Of a DNA stretch of 64,000 nt, positions 34,710 through 43,767 are shown piece after piece. The notes under the pieces are model-generated. The model searched no databases, was not told the DNA's origin, and was given only the letters and a program-made list of their open reading frames with translations. Location of the stretch: NCBI RefSeq assembly GCF_008084145.1, contig NZ_VSDO01000005.1, positions 558,001 through 622,000 on the forward strand. The letters are read 5' to 3'. The translations under genes and the position numbers were made by a program. Position 1 is the stretch's first letter. Each line of letters opens with the position of its first letter. This DNA is from Paenibacillus faecis. GTDB taxonomy: Bacteria; Bacillota; Bacilli; Paenibacillales; Paenibacillaceae.

Positions 34710-35101
34710 TGGCAGAGTATACAAGCCCATCGTTTGACGAGTTGTTTGCAGGGGGAGTACAGCCAGAGAGAATGACGGCGATCATCATCAAGTCAGGATC
34801 CGGAGTTGTTACTCGCGGTACTGTTTTAGGTCGCGTGAGCCAACTGCCTGAAAGCGACCTGTATGCAGGTACGCCGATCGTGGCCCCGGTTGATTCCACA
34901 AAAACAGACGGTTCCCAGAATCCGTATTGTATCCTGGCTGACTCTGTTATTGATGCTACCACGGGCGATGCCCGAGCTGCAGCTTATCTCGACGGTGAAT
35001 TTAATCGTGACGCACTCAAATTTGGGGGCACGGATACAGTAGCCCAACATGAGGTCGCAATGCGTAATATCGGCCTGATCACGAAACGAGTAGTTAAATA
35101 A
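34709..35101 (+). CDS. Head decoration protein (lambda gpD family)
   Basis: A 130-residue protein with the gpD pattern: GSGVVTRGTVLGRV, PYCILADSVIDATTGDARAA and YLDGEFNRDALKFGG. Trimers of gpD stabilise the expanded capsid. Placed between protease and capsid genes as in lambda. GGAGGACG upstream. Confidence 0.9.
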   Translation: MAEYTSPSFDELFAGGVQPERMTAIIIKSGSGVVTRGTVLGRVSQLPESDLYAGTPIVAPVDSTKTDGSQNPYCILADSVIDATTGDARAAAYLDGEFNRDALKFGGTDTVAQHEVAMRNIGLITKRVVK

Positions 35102-35116
35102 GGAGGATAAACAAAT

Positions 35117-36160
35117 ATGCCATCTTACCATGAAATTTTAGAGATTCCAACACTGGTGCAGGTCGTTGAAGCATTTCCGGAGGACTCTTACTACCTGACC
35201 GACACATATGCAAGTGAGGGCAGGGTCTTCGAAACAGATGAAATCGAAATTCAAACTAAGAAGGGTCACCGCCCGTTGGCGCCGTATGTAAATGAATTGC
35301 TTCCCGGCAAGGTTGTTTTGCGTACAGGTTTCACATCCAAAACATATCGGCCGGCGTTGCTGAAACCGATGCGGGTCATTACCCGACACGATTTGAAAGT
35401 GAAGCAGATCGGCGAAACGCTGCTCAATCCGAAGAATCCCGAGGAACGATACCAGGAACTGATTGTAGAGGACCTAGCTGATCTGACGGATACTATCGAT
35501 CGTCGTAAAGTGCAGCAACTCTCTCAAACCATGTTTACTGGTAAAACCGAGCAGATCGGTGAAGGAGTAAGCCAGATTCTTGACTGGGGTTTCACGAATA
35601 TTGAGGTGCTGTCAGGAACCGACTTTTCGGATGATTCTTTCAACGTTGTAGAGTACCTCACCGAAAAGAAGATGGAAGTAATGCGAAAGAGCGGGAGGAC
35701 GATGCGTAGAGTGCTGACAACCTATGAAGTCGGTACCAGAATTACGAGCCATCCATCTTTGCTTGCGCTGATCGAGGCTAAGAAAGAAACTCTGGATGTG
35801 GGTAACCTCAACCGTGAAATCTTGCCCGAAGGCGTAGTATATCACGGATATCTGCGACAAGCTGACCTTCACATTTGGTCCTATACCAACTCTTATACTG
35901 ATGAGGAAGGCAAAGAGGTGAGTTACATCCCGGCTGGAACACTTGCTTTGCTGCCTGATGGAAAACCATTTGAGTTCCTTTATGGCGCGAACCTGGTTGC
36001 CAACGATGAAGGCGCCTTTGTTTTTGCCCAGGCAAAGATTTTCCCACAAGTACTGAGTGAGAAAGAGCCGCCAAGTCGTAAGTTGCAATTGCTGTCACGT
36101 CCTATTTGTGTTCCTGGTAACGTCGATGGCTGGTATGTAGCTAAGGTTCTCAAAAAATAA
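35117..36160 (+). CDS. Major capsid protein (lambda gpE family)
   Basis: A 347-residue HK97-fold capsid subunit of the Phage_cap_E family. LRTGFTSKTYRPALLKPMRV, TDTIDRRKVQQLSQTMFTGK, RTMRRVLTTYEVGTRI and the late PSRKLQLLSRPICVPGNVDG are family traits. AAGGAGG at 35100. Full length. Confidence 0.94.
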   Translation: MPSYHEILEIPTLVQVVEAFPEDSYYLTDTYASEGRVFETDEIEIQTKKGHRPLAPYVNELLPGKVVLRTGFTSKTYRPALLKPMRVITRHDLKVKQIGETLLNPKNPEERYQELIVEDLADLTDTIDRRKVQQLSQTMFTGKTEQIGEGVSQILDWGFTNIEVLSGTDFSDDSFNVVEYLTEKKMEVMRKSGRTMRRVLTTYEVGTRITSHPSLLALIEAKKETLDVGNLNREILPEGVVYHGYLRQADLHIWSYTNSYTDEEGKEVSYIPAGTLALLPDGKPFEFLYGANLVANDEGAFVFAQAKIFPQVLSEKEPPSRKLQLLSRPICVPGNVDGWYVAKVLKK

Positions 36161-36174
36161 GGAGGGTTAATATC

Positions 36175-36366
36175 ATGGGATATATCGCAGAATGGAACAT
36201 CCGTCACAACGGTACGAAAATTGCAATTGGGGAGCCGATTCCTAAGGAAATGAAAAAAGAGGACATCGATTACCTGCTCGCGATTAAGGCGATCAAAGAT
36301 CCTGAGGCTGAAGCGAAGGCGATCAAAGAAGCTGCTGCAAAGAAAGCGAAGGAAGCAGCCGAATAA
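36175..36366 (+). CDS. Small head protein with Ala/Lys-rich C-terminus
   Basis: A 63-residue protein: IAEWNIRHNGTKIAIGEPIP at the N-terminus (beta), then a long Lys/Ala/Glu helix. Position right after the capsid gene matches lambda FI-like packaging helper or a DUF7210-type protein. AAGGAGG before the start. Confidence 0.7.
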   Translation: MGYIAEWNIRHNGTKIAIGEPIPKEMKKEDIDYLLAIKAIKDPEAEAKAIKEAAAKKAKEAAE

Positions 36367-36379
36367 GGGGTTGATCGTA

Positions 36380-36724
36380 GTGAATTTTAAGGAGCAAATG
36401 GCGAAGGACGTGCTAAACGTCTTCATTAACCCCGAGGAGTTCGCGGAGCTTCATGAGGTCACAACAGTTACGCCAAACCAGGGCGTAGTAAAGAGACCAC
36501 TGCCGATGGTTATTGAAAAATTCACTCTTGACGGCAAGCCACTTCAATACGCTGAAGGTGTGTCGGTCTACAATGCAGTTGTCCATATCGCTCCCGAAGT
36601 CCTGGCCTACCCTCCACGAGTGGACCAGGCTTTTGTTTTGGACGGGGCTACTTATACGGTCAAGGGTGTTTCCAACGATACCGGCGTGCTTAAAATCGTG
36701 TTGCAAGCGAATGGAGCGCGGTAA
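36380..36724 (+). CDS. Head-tail connector-type protein
   Basis: A 114-residue beta-rich protein, GTG 36380 with AAGGGG upstream (TTG 36371 is open in frame but lies on the ribosome binding site). FINPEEFAELHEVTTVTPNQ and VHIAPEVLAYPPRVDQAFVL with TVKGVSNDTGVLKIVLQA are typical of the small head-tail joining proteins after capsid E genes. Confidence 0.72.
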   Translation: MNFKEQMAKDVLNVFINPEEFAELHEVTTVTPNQGVVKRPLPMVIEKFTLDGKPLQYAEGVSVYNAVVHIAPEVLAYPPRVDQAFVLDGATYTVKGVSNDTGVLKIVLQANGAR

Positions 36725-36726
36725 TC

Positions 36727-37293
36727 ATGAGCGACTTTATTGAAATCAAGGACAACCTAAAGCAGGTCAATCGATCGCTGAAGCAAATGGACAAGGCCGT
36801 TCGTCAGGCGACCTTGTCCAGCCTTAACCGAGCCACGCAGAGGGCGAAGACGGAAACCGGCCGGAAGGTCCGGGAAAAGTACATCGTCAAGCAAAAAGAG
36901 GTCTTGGAGACAATCAAGGTCCAAAAGGCGAAGGCCGGGGGATTGACGGCCACATTGACATCCAAGGGGCACACCATTCCGCTGATCCGCTTCGGCGTCG
37001 CTCCGAGGCGTAAGCTCAAAAAGGCACCCAAGGCGCTTAAGGCGGCGGTATACCGGGGCGGAGCAAAGAAGCCCATCCCGGGAGCGTTTATCGCGACGAC
37101 CGGCAGCCATCTTGGGGTATTTGAGCGGTCCGGGAAGAAGCGGCTGCCGATCCGGGAGCTCCGCGGGCCTGCGGTGCCGTCGATGGCGGCAAATGATGAG
37201 GTCCGCGAGCATGTGCAGGGCGTCTTTGGTGAGGAGATGTTGAAGCGGCTGCCGCATGAACTCAATCGGACGTTAGGGAGGCTGAGTACATGA
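36727..37293 (+). CDS. Minor tail protein Z-like (head-tail completion)
   Basis: A 188-residue very basic protein resembling lambda gpZ: N-terminal helix (LKQVNRSLKQMDKAVRQATL), RVREKYIVKQ-type segment and PGAFIATTGSHLGVFERSGK followed by RLPIRELRGPAVPSM. It acts at the tail end that joins the head. Overlaps the next gene by 4 bases. Confidence 0.85.
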   Translation: MSDFIEIKDNLKQVNRSLKQMDKAVRQATLSSLNRATQRAKTETGRKVREKYIVKQKEVLETIKVQKAKAGGLTATLTSKGHTIPLIRFGVAPRRKLKKAPKALKAAVYRGGAKKPIPGAFIATTGSHLGVFERSGKKRLPIRELRGPAVPSMAANDEVREHVQGVFGEEMLKRLPHELNRTLGRLST

Positions 37294-37808
37294 CGCCCAG
37301 TTTGATGATGGATAAGCTGCAGGAATACCTGCAGGAGATCACCAGCGAGATGTTTCTGGGTCCGCTACGGCTCCGGCCGAACATTTACAAGGTCGATCTG
37401 CCCCCGCGTGCAACGCCGGATTATGACCCGTCTCTGCCGGTCGTGGATATCACGGCATCAACGGCGGACACAACCATTAAGGACGAGCGGGACGAGCGAT
37501 GGCCGTTTATCATCATCGTCTATACCGAGTCGGAGGATAACGATGAGGGCTACAGATCCGCTACGGTTGATTTCCAATTTGGGTGCGAGGGCAGGGGCGC
37601 CGACGGCTACATGGATGTGTTGCATCTGATGGAGCATGTCAGGGCCTCTTTTTTGCGAGCTACGTGGAAGGGATGGTCGTTCCGGCTAACCCGGCCGCTC
37701 TCAATGGGATTTTACGAGGAACAGGCTGACCCATATTGGATGGGCTACATGTCCACCACATGGGAAGTGCCTGGATTTGAAATGGAGGTCTGGAATCATG
37801 GCTACTAG
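37290..37808 (+). CDS. Tail terminator/neck-type protein
   Basis: A 172-residue protein with strand DYDPSLPVVDITASTADTT and IIVYTESEDNDEGYRSATVD, then LHLMEHVRASFLRATWKGWS and TTWEVPGFEMEV. Similar to the small proteins between gpZ and sheath genes in P2-like contractile phages. Overlaps the next gene by 11 bases. Confidence 0.7.
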   Translation: MTPSLMMDKLQEYLQEITSEMFLGPLRLRPNIYKVDLPPRATPDYDPSLPVVDITASTADTTIKDERDERWPFIIIVYTESEDNDEGYRSATVDFQFGCEGRGADGYMDVLHLMEHVRASFLRATWKGWSFRLTRPLSMGFYEEQADPYWMGYMSTTWEVPGFEMEVWNHGY

Positions 37809-38142
37809 AAAAGACGAAGCGAAAAGTGATGCTCCTGAAACAGGGGCGCAGGAGATTAAGGCGGCGGCTACTCCGGATCTTACGCCGGAAGAACCGGTCG
37901 CCCCTGCGGAGCGGGAGCAGTTGATCTATATCGGCCCTTCTCTCCGGGATAATGGGTTGGCCCTTCGGACAAACCAGATTTTTATCGGCGGGCATCCGGG
38001 GTTTTACAAGGCACTTTATGACAAATACCCGATGATCCAGCAGTTGTTTGTCCCTGTGGCGGAACTCCGAGACGCGCAAAAACAAATCAATACGACGGGA
38101 ACGGCGCTTAATATGGCCCTCTTGTCGTTGAAAGGAGTGTAA
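37798..38142 (+). CDS. Small tail-operon protein sharing a domain with the collagen-like protein
   Basis: A 114-residue protein, ATG 37798 after GGAGG at 37784. A disordered Ala/Pro/Glu N-terminus is followed by residues ~40-100: LIYIGPSLRDNGLALRTNQI, PMIQQLFVPVAELRDAQKQI and NTTGT. The same order appears in the 27827-28615 protein. Located just before the sheath gene, so probably a neck or tail-associated protein. Confidence 0.75.
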   Translation: MATRKDEAKSDAPETGAQEIKAAATPDLTPEEPVAPAEREQLIYIGPSLRDNGLALRTNQIFIGGHPGFYKALYDKYPMIQQLFVPVAELRDAQKQINTTGTALNMALLSLKGV

Positions 38143-38145
38143 TAC

Positions 38146-39582
38146 ATGCCAGAATTTCACGGTGTAAGAGCAACCGAAATTTTTGCCCCAAGGGCAGCGG
38201 TGGTGCAAACCAATACGCTGCCTATTTATTTTGGCACCGCGCCGATCAACCAGGTGGCGAACCCGGCGGAAGCGGTGAACAAGGTCATACTGGCAACAAG
38301 CTTCGAAGACTTTAAGGCGAAACTAGGCTACTCGGAGGATTGGAAGTCATACACCCTCTGTGAGGCGGCCTATGCCCATTTTGTGGAGTCTGAGCAGGGC
38401 CCGGTCGCCTTTGTTAACGTCCTTGACGTAACCGACACCGAGACGACGGCGCCGGCCGATGCTAAATTTACCGACGGCATGTTTACGATCCCGAAAGACG
38501 GGGTCTTGAAGGCTTCGGTATCGGTTGGGGATGGAACAACCACCTATCAAGCGGGGAAAGACTACGCCCTTGCGTTTGACGCTGCGGGCAAGCTTGTGAT
38601 CGCAATCATGAGCGGCGGGACCATTCCGGCCGGAACGACTACCCTCAAGGTAGGATACAAAGCCCTGAAGCCATCCGCGGTTAATGCTGCCCGCATTATC
38701 GGTGGGACTGACTCACAAACTGGCGTCCGGACGGGCCTGGAACTGATCGAGGACGTATTCCTTGAGACCTCGTTCGTGCCGAACCTCATCGTCGCCCCAG
38801 GCTGGTCGGACAATCCTACGGTGGCGGCCATAATGGTTGCCAAGGCGAAGGATATCAACGGCCTTTTTGAGGCGCATGCGGTCACTGATCTTGACGCTGG
38901 CCAGAAGTATGTGGATATTCCGGCATGGAAAGAAGAAAACGGGTATACCAGTCACCTGCAGACTAATACCTACCCGATGGCCACGTATAAGGGCCGCGTT
39001 TACCACATGTCTACGCTGGTCACGGCGACCATGGTCGCAACCGATCAGAAAAACGGAGGGATTCCGGTCCAGACCCCGTCCAATCAGCCGATCACAGCCG
39101 ATGGGTTTGTCTACAAAGACGGTTCGGCCGTTCGACTTCCGTTTGATCAGGCCAACATCCTGAACTCCAATGGTATTGTAACGGGGAGCCGCTGGCAGGA
39201 CGGCTTTAAAGCCTGGGGCAACCGCACGGGAGCATACCCAGAGTTCACCGACGCTCAGCGAGCGTTTATCCCCGTTCGGCGGATGTTCTCATACATCAAA
39301 AATAACCTCGTGCTCCGTCACTGGCAGCAGGTAGACAATCCGCTTGATCGCCGGCTGATTGAGTCAGTCACAGACGGCGCAAACATTTGGATCAACGGCC
39401 TAGTCGGTGCAGGTTACCTTCTTGGCGGGCGCGTTGAGTTCTGGGCATCTGACAATCCGCCGGACCAGCTGGAGAATGGGAAAATGAAGTATCGCGTGTT
39501 TATTACGCCGCCATCCATGGCCCAAGAGATTGGCTTTACGGTCGAATACGACCCAATTTATTTGGCTGCTCTGGCAGCTTAA
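38146..39582 (+). CDS. Contractile tail sheath protein
   Basis: A 478-residue sheath subunit. PEFHGVRATEIFAPRAAVVQ, NLIVAPGWSDNPTVAAIMVA, SNQPITADGFVYKDGSAVRL, ANILNSNGIVTGSRWQDGFK, YIKNNLVLRHWQQVDNPLDR and the C-terminal strand FTVEYDPIYLAALAA are diagnostic. It makes the phage a myovirus type. Confidence 0.96.
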   Translation: MPEFHGVRATEIFAPRAAVVQTNTLPIYFGTAPINQVANPAEAVNKVILATSFEDFKAKLGYSEDWKSYTLCEAAYAHFVESEQGPVAFVNVLDVTDTETTAPADAKFTDGMFTIPKDGVLKASVSVGDGTTTYQAGKDYALAFDAAGKLVIAIMSGGTIPAGTTTLKVGYKALKPSAVNAARIIGGTDSQTGVRTGLELIEDVFLETSFVPNLIVAPGWSDNPTVAAIMVAKAKDINGLFEAHAVTDLDAGQKYVDIPAWKEENGYTSHLQTNTYPMATYKGRVYHMSTLVTATMVATDQKNGGIPVQTPSNQPITADGFVYKDGSAVRLPFDQANILNSNGIVTGSRWQDGFKAWGNRTGAYPEFTDAQRAFIPVRRMFSYIKNNLVLRHWQQVDNPLDRRLIESVTDGANIWINGLVGAGYLLGGRVEFWASDNPPDQLENGKMKYRVFITPPSMAQEIGFTVEYDPIYLAALAA

Positions 39583-39603
39583 GGAAAGGAGTGAACAAAC
39601 ACC

Positions 39604-40122
39604 ATGGCACAAAACATCCCAGTAAAATTGGTCGGCCTCCGGTCGTTTCTCAACGATACAGAGTTTGCAACCGCTGATATCACACTGCCGTCACTCACTC
39701 AGATGACTGACACTTTGTCCGGGGCAGGTATTTTAGGTGAGTTGGACCTCCCGTCACCGGGCCATTATTCTTCCCTTGAATTGGGGGTTGCCTGGAAGAC
39801 CATTAACACTGGCGTTTTTAGCATTGCCGGTGCAGAGGAAGCCTCCATGGAATTCAGGGGGGCTTTTCAAGAATACGAGGTAAACAAAGGACTCGTAACA
39901 AAGGCTATCAAGATTGTCATTCGCGGCCATAGCAAGGGAATCGACCTCGGTACACTGGCGCAAAACGCGGCCACTGACACATCAAACACTGTCGAAATCA
40001 CGTACATCAAGATTTTTATCGAAGGATCGTCTGTGTTTGAACTGGATAAATTCAATTATATTTTCCGGATCAACGGCAAGGATGCCTTGTACGATGTGAG
40101 AAAAGCCCTCGGGTACAATTAA
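39604..40122 (+). CDS. Major tail tube protein
   Basis: A 172-residue tube subunit (P2 FII family). ATADITLPSLTQMTDTLSGA, LDLPSPGHYSSLELGVAWKT, AIKIVIRGHSKGIDLGTLAQ and ELDKFNYIFRINGKDALYDV are typical. Follows the sheath gene as in P2. Confidence 0.94.
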   Translation: MAQNIPVKLVGLRSFLNDTEFATADITLPSLTQMTDTLSGAGILGELDLPSPGHYSSLELGVAWKTINTGVFSIAGAEEASMEFRGAFQEYEVNKGLVTKAIKIVIRGHSKGIDLGTLAQNAATDTSNTVEITYIKIFIEGSSVFELDKFNYIFRINGKDALYDVRKALGYN

Positions 40123-40141
40123 AAGAAGGGAGCAATAAATA

Positions 40142-40492
40142 ATGAGCGAACAAAAGGTAAACGTAGATAAGTTGGAGGAAGTAAAACAGGCCGGGACGGT
40201 GATTAAGCTGTCCCGGCCTGTTGTTTGGGAGGACGTGGAATATAAGGAATTGACCCTTAGATTCGATGACTTGACAGGCGAAGACGTAATTGATGCAGAG
40301 TCTGAATTTATGGATTTTGTGGCAGGCAAGAAGAACGTTTTTGTTGCCCTCAAGGACCAGCACCCGGCCTATTTGGCTGTTTTGGCGGCAAAGGCAGCAG
40401 GTGTACACCCGAACATGACCAAACTCCTCTCGGCCAAAGACTTTAAGAAAGTGACAGGTGCAGCGCAACGTTTTTTGACCGATTTGGGTTAA
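40142..40492 (+). CDS. Tail assembly chaperone gpE-like
   Basis: A 116-residue P2 gpE/TAC-like protein: VIKLSRPVVWEDVEYKELTL, FDDLTGEDVIDAESEFMDF and late MTKLLSAKDFKKVTGAAQRF. Near the C-terminus the codons CGT TTT TTG create the slippery heptamer T TTT TTG at 40471-40477, the same as in phage P2 gene E. A -1 shift there continues into the gpE' frame. AAGGGAG lies upstream of the start. Confidence 0.88.
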   Translation: MSEQKVNVDKLEEVKQAGTVIKLSRPVVWEDVEYKELTLRFDDLTGEDVIDAESEFMDFVAGKKNVFVALKDQHPAYLAVLAAKAAGVHPNMTKLLSAKDFKKVTGAAQRFLTDLG

Positions 40493-40656
40493 GTGATAAC
40501 CCTCTTCGAAAGCTGATGAAATGGTCAATAAAGCTATCTCGTATGGGCGGCGATCCGAATAGTTGGATGAGCCGTCCTATTTGGCTTTTGTACGAATGGT
40601 TTCTGGCCCGTGGTGAATTACATGAAGAAGAACGTCAAGCGAGAGAAGGGGGTTGA
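40471..40656 (+). CDS. gpE' extension made by -1 programmed frameshift
   Basis: From the T TTT TTG site the -1 frame is open to TGA 40654-40656. It adds about 59 residues (DRFGLSDNPLRKLMKWSIKL, then MGGDPNSWMSRPIWLLYEWF and a Glu/Arg end). The full product is about 171 residues. The segment has no own good ribosome binding site, and tape-measure ATG 40659 follows directly. P2-like phages use a gpE plus gpE+E' pair to chaperone the tape measure. Confidence 0.85.
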   Translation, partial: FFDRFGLSDNPLRKLMKWSIKLSRMGGDPNSWMSRPIWLLYEWFLARGELHEEERQAREGG

Positions 40657-40658
40657 CC

Positions 40659-43565
40659 ATGGCAGGAAAAAAGCAGTACGAAATGTCATTTGAATTAAAT
40701 GGGAAAATCGACCCCCGACTCACGCGGTCGTTCGATAGCCTTTCTCGGGATGTGACCGGGCTTGAAAAGGACCTTGGTCAGCTACGGCGAACCAAGAGCT
40801 TGGACAAGATTACTCGGGAAGCGGATCATGCGTCCGGCGCTTTCGGTGAGTTGAGGGAGAACGTCCGGGAATTCGGAGACATCCTGCAGCGCGTCGGGCA
40901 ATATACTGGAGCCTATGCGATCATCGAAAAGGTGACCGGCTCGATCGGCGAGATGGTAAGCACGATTGGGCAACTTGATGCACAATCGGGGCAGCTCGGC
41001 GCAGCCACCGGGGCAACGGCCGAGGAATTACAGGAGCTCCAAGGAATTTCCCAGTCCCTGTATCGTCAAGGTCTCGGCGAGGGCGTGAACGACCTGACGG
41101 ATGCGCTGGTCGTTGCTCGTAACGTAACCAAACAGCAGGGCGATGAACTCGAGCGTACGGCCAAAAATGCGATTGTATTGCAAGACGTATTTCGATTTGA
41201 TATTCCTGAATCCCTAAAGGCTTCGGACACCATGATGCGGCAATTCAGCATCACCTCCGAACAGTCGATGAACCTTCTGGCACAGGGGGCGCAGCGGGGG
41301 CTGGATAAGTCCGGCGAGCTGCTGGACTCCGCGAACGAGTACGCGCCGCAGTTTGCCGCGCTTGGATACTCCGCAAATGAGATGTTCGACTTCTTCGCGG
41401 CCGGTCTTGAGGCCGGTGCGTGGAATCTGGATAAGGTTGGGGATCTGGCGAAAGAGTTCAATATCCGGATCCAGGACGGCAGCGATAAGACAGCGAGCGC
41501 CCTTGCGGCCTTGTTTGCTCCCGATGATATCGAGAAATTTACGATGGCTTTGACCAAAGGCGGGACCAAGTCGGCTGAATACCTGGAACTGCTCAAGCAC
41601 GTCTCCGCTGATACCGCGAAGCAAATGGTCAAGGACCTACAAAAGGGCGGCAAAGGGTCCGAGGATACCTTTAAGGCGCTGTCCGGCATCATGGGCGAAG
41701 GTAACAAAATACTCACGGACCTGAGCACTGGCGCTCTCAAGGGTAAAGATGTCATGCAAAAGGTCATCGCCCAGCTCAACAGCATTGACAACAAGGTATA
41801 TCGCAACGCGCTGGGCGTGGAGCTTTTCGGCACCCAGTGGGAGGACCTGGAGAAGGACGTCGTGGCCGCACTCGGTAATGTTCAGCATCAATTTCACATG
41901 ACTGAGTCAACCATGGAAGACATGGCGGCGGTCAAATACGACAACCTGGCGCAGGACCTGAAGGTTCTCGGCCGCGAACTGATGGAAGAAGTGGTCATCC
42001 CGATCGGCGAGGACCTGATGCCGGTGCTGCGCGATTTAACAGCTTGGGCCTCGGATAACAAAGACCTGATAAAGACCCTTGCTCTCGCCGTTCCGGCGGG
42101 CATGCTCGCTAAAAATACCGTCTCTATGGGCAAGGACTTTGCCAAGGTGGGCAAATCTTTGATGGGTACCGTGGATAAGGTGGGGAAATTTGGCGGAGCG
42201 ATTGGCCTCTTAACCAATCCGATCGGTCTCGCCGTCGGTGCACTCGGTGCCCTTACACTCGGCGTGATCGCCTATAAGCATCATCAGGAAAAGGCAAGGC
42301 AAGAACTCATCAACATGGGCGACGCCATCGATAAGGCATTCGACGACTATGCTGCTGTCGAGGGCCAGACCAACAGGACGAAGGAACTCATTAAAGAGTA
42401 CGACCGTCTGAAAGATAAGATCAACAACGCCAAGACACCTGCCGCAGAGCTGACAGAAGCCCGGCGTAAGATGGCGGATGTTGAACAGGAACTGATTGAT
42501 CTTAACCCGGATATTCTGCGGGCCGAAGATGCCAAGAGTGAGAGTTTCCGTGAACAGTTGGGTCTTGCTGATGAACTAAATCAAAGTCGTGCTGAGATGG
42601 CTCGCCGTGAAGTGGAAATGTCGGTTATGGAAGGCCAAGCAGACCTTCCGGAATTGGTAGAAGAGTATGGCCGACTAAATCAAAAGTTGGCCGATACCGA
42701 CGAAGCTTACCAAAAAGCTAAAGCTAGTTACGCGCAATACTCTGACTACGTCAATCGCCAGCAAGAAATTGTTAATGACCCTTCCTTGTCAGAAGATCAG
42801 GAGAGTACTAAGTTATATGAACTTGCTGCTGAGATAGAAAAAGCTACTGGCAATTATTACGCCGGGAACTGGGCTAATTTAATGAGTGATTTTCATAATT
42901 TCAAGGGTGTTATCGACGAGAATTATGAATCATGGAAGAAAACTCAGCAGGAAATCATCGACACGGAACAAAGTTTCCAATCTCTCTATGACAACCAGAA
43001 GGCGCTTATCGAAATGGACTTGGGCGGGACAATAGGTGAGCAAGCTTCCAAGTATAAAGAGTTGTCCACCGCCGAAAAGCAGCGATTTGATGCAGCCATG
43101 CAGGACATCGCGGAACTCAATCGGGCAATGGACATGATCCCGGATGCTAAAAAGGTGAACATCGAGCTCGTTTGGCAGCAAACTGGAACAATTCCGGATA
43201 TGTCTACCCCGGCCGGCAAGAAGCTAAAGCAAATCCAGTTACGGGACCCAGGCTTTAATGGTTATGCCGAAGGAGCCCATATTACCTCACCAGAATTGGC
43301 ATGGGTCGGCGAGGGCGGCGACGATGAGTTTATCATCCCGGTCAACAACTCCAAACGCTCCCACGCTCTATATGCGGCTGCTGGGGAGGCTTTGGGGTAC
43401 AGCACCGGAGGCGGTAACTTTGCGCCAGTTTACAGTCCAGTGCTGAATTTCTACGCCCCGGTGGATAAGGGGGCGGTTAGTGATGCCCTTAAGGATAACC
43501 AAGGTGACTGGGAGCGAAAACTCAAGCAATATCAGCAACAACAGCAGAGGGTGAGCTTTAAATGA
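40659..43565 (+). CDS. Tail tape measure protein
   Basis: A 968-residue protein that fixes tail length and may enter the host at infection. Long charged helical stretches at the N- and C-terminal parts (for example LTRSFDSLSRDVTGLEKDLG, ELNQSRAEMARREVEMSVME) surround the TMP core (LSGIMGEGNKILTDLSTGAL, VIAQLNSIDNKVYRNALGVE). A hydrophobic segment at ~525-550 (GAIGLLTNPIGLAVGALGAL) is typical. Start ATG 40659 rather than TTG 40653. Base composition shifts toward AT after ~42,550, suggesting a recombined C-terminal part. Confidence 0.94.
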   Translation: MAGKKQYEMSFELNGKIDPRLTRSFDSLSRDVTGLEKDLGQLRRTKSLDKITREADHASGAFGELRENVREFGDILQRVGQYTGAYAIIEKVTGSIGEMVSTIGQLDAQSGQLGAATGATAEELQELQGISQSLYRQGLGEGVNDLTDALVVARNVTKQQGDELERTAKNAIVLQDVFRFDIPESLKASDTMMRQFSITSEQSMNLLAQGAQRGLDKSGELLDSANEYAPQFAALGYSANEMFDFFAAGLEAGAWNLDKVGDLAKEFNIRIQDGSDKTASALAALFAPDDIEKFTMALTKGGTKSAEYLELLKHVSADTAKQMVKDLQKGGKGSEDTFKALSGIMGEGNKILTDLSTGALKGKDVMQKVIAQLNSIDNKVYRNALGVELFGTQWEDLEKDVVAALGNVQHQFHMTESTMEDMAAVKYDNLAQDLKVLGRELMEEVVIPIGEDLMPVLRDLTAWASDNKDLIKTLALAVPAGMLAKNTVSMGKDFAKVGKSLMGTVDKVGKFGGAIGLLTNPIGLAVGALGALTLGVIAYKHHQEKARQELINMGDAIDKAFDDYAAVEGQTNRTKELIKEYDRLKDKINNAKTPAAELTEARRKMADVEQELIDLNPDILRAEDAKSESFREQLGLADELNQSRAEMARREVEMSVMEGQADLPELVEEYGRLNQKLADTDEAYQKAKASYAQYSDYVNRQQEIVNDPSLSEDQESTKLYELAAEIEKATGNYYAGNWANLMSDFHNFKGVIDENYESWKKTQQEIIDTEQSFQSLYDNQKALIEMDLGGTIGEQASKYKELSTAEKQRFDAAMQDIAELNRAMDMIPDAKKVNIELVWQQTGTIPDMSTPAGKKLKQIQLRDPGFNGYAEGAHITSPELAWVGEGGDDEFIIPVNNSKRSHALYAAAGEALGYSTGGGNFAPVYSPVLNFYAPVDKGAVSDALKDNQGDWERKLKQYQQQQQRVSFK

Positions 43566-43765
43566 AATATACAACCAGTCAAGGGGATACCTTTAGCGGT
43601 ATCTCCTTTCGTTTATTCGGCGAGGAGCGTTTTTCGATTAATCTCATGAGGGCCAACCCGGAACATATGGGGACGGCCATCTTTGCGGCTGGCGTGATGC
43701 TGGCTGTTCCAGAAATCCCTGCGGAACAGGCCGATACATTGCCGCCATGGAAGCGGGAGGAATGA
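43562..43765 (+). CDS. Tail protein X (LysM-like)
   Basis: A 67-residue P2 gpX-type protein with LysM-like core (YTTSQGDTFSGISFRLFGEE) and VMLAVPEIPAEQ. It overlaps the tape-measure stop by 4 bases. It binds near the baseplate hub. Confidence 0.9.
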   Translation: MKYTTSQGDTFSGISFRLFGEERFSINLMRANPEHMGTAIFAAGVMLAVPEIPAEQADTLPPWKREE

Positions 43766-43767
43766 TC

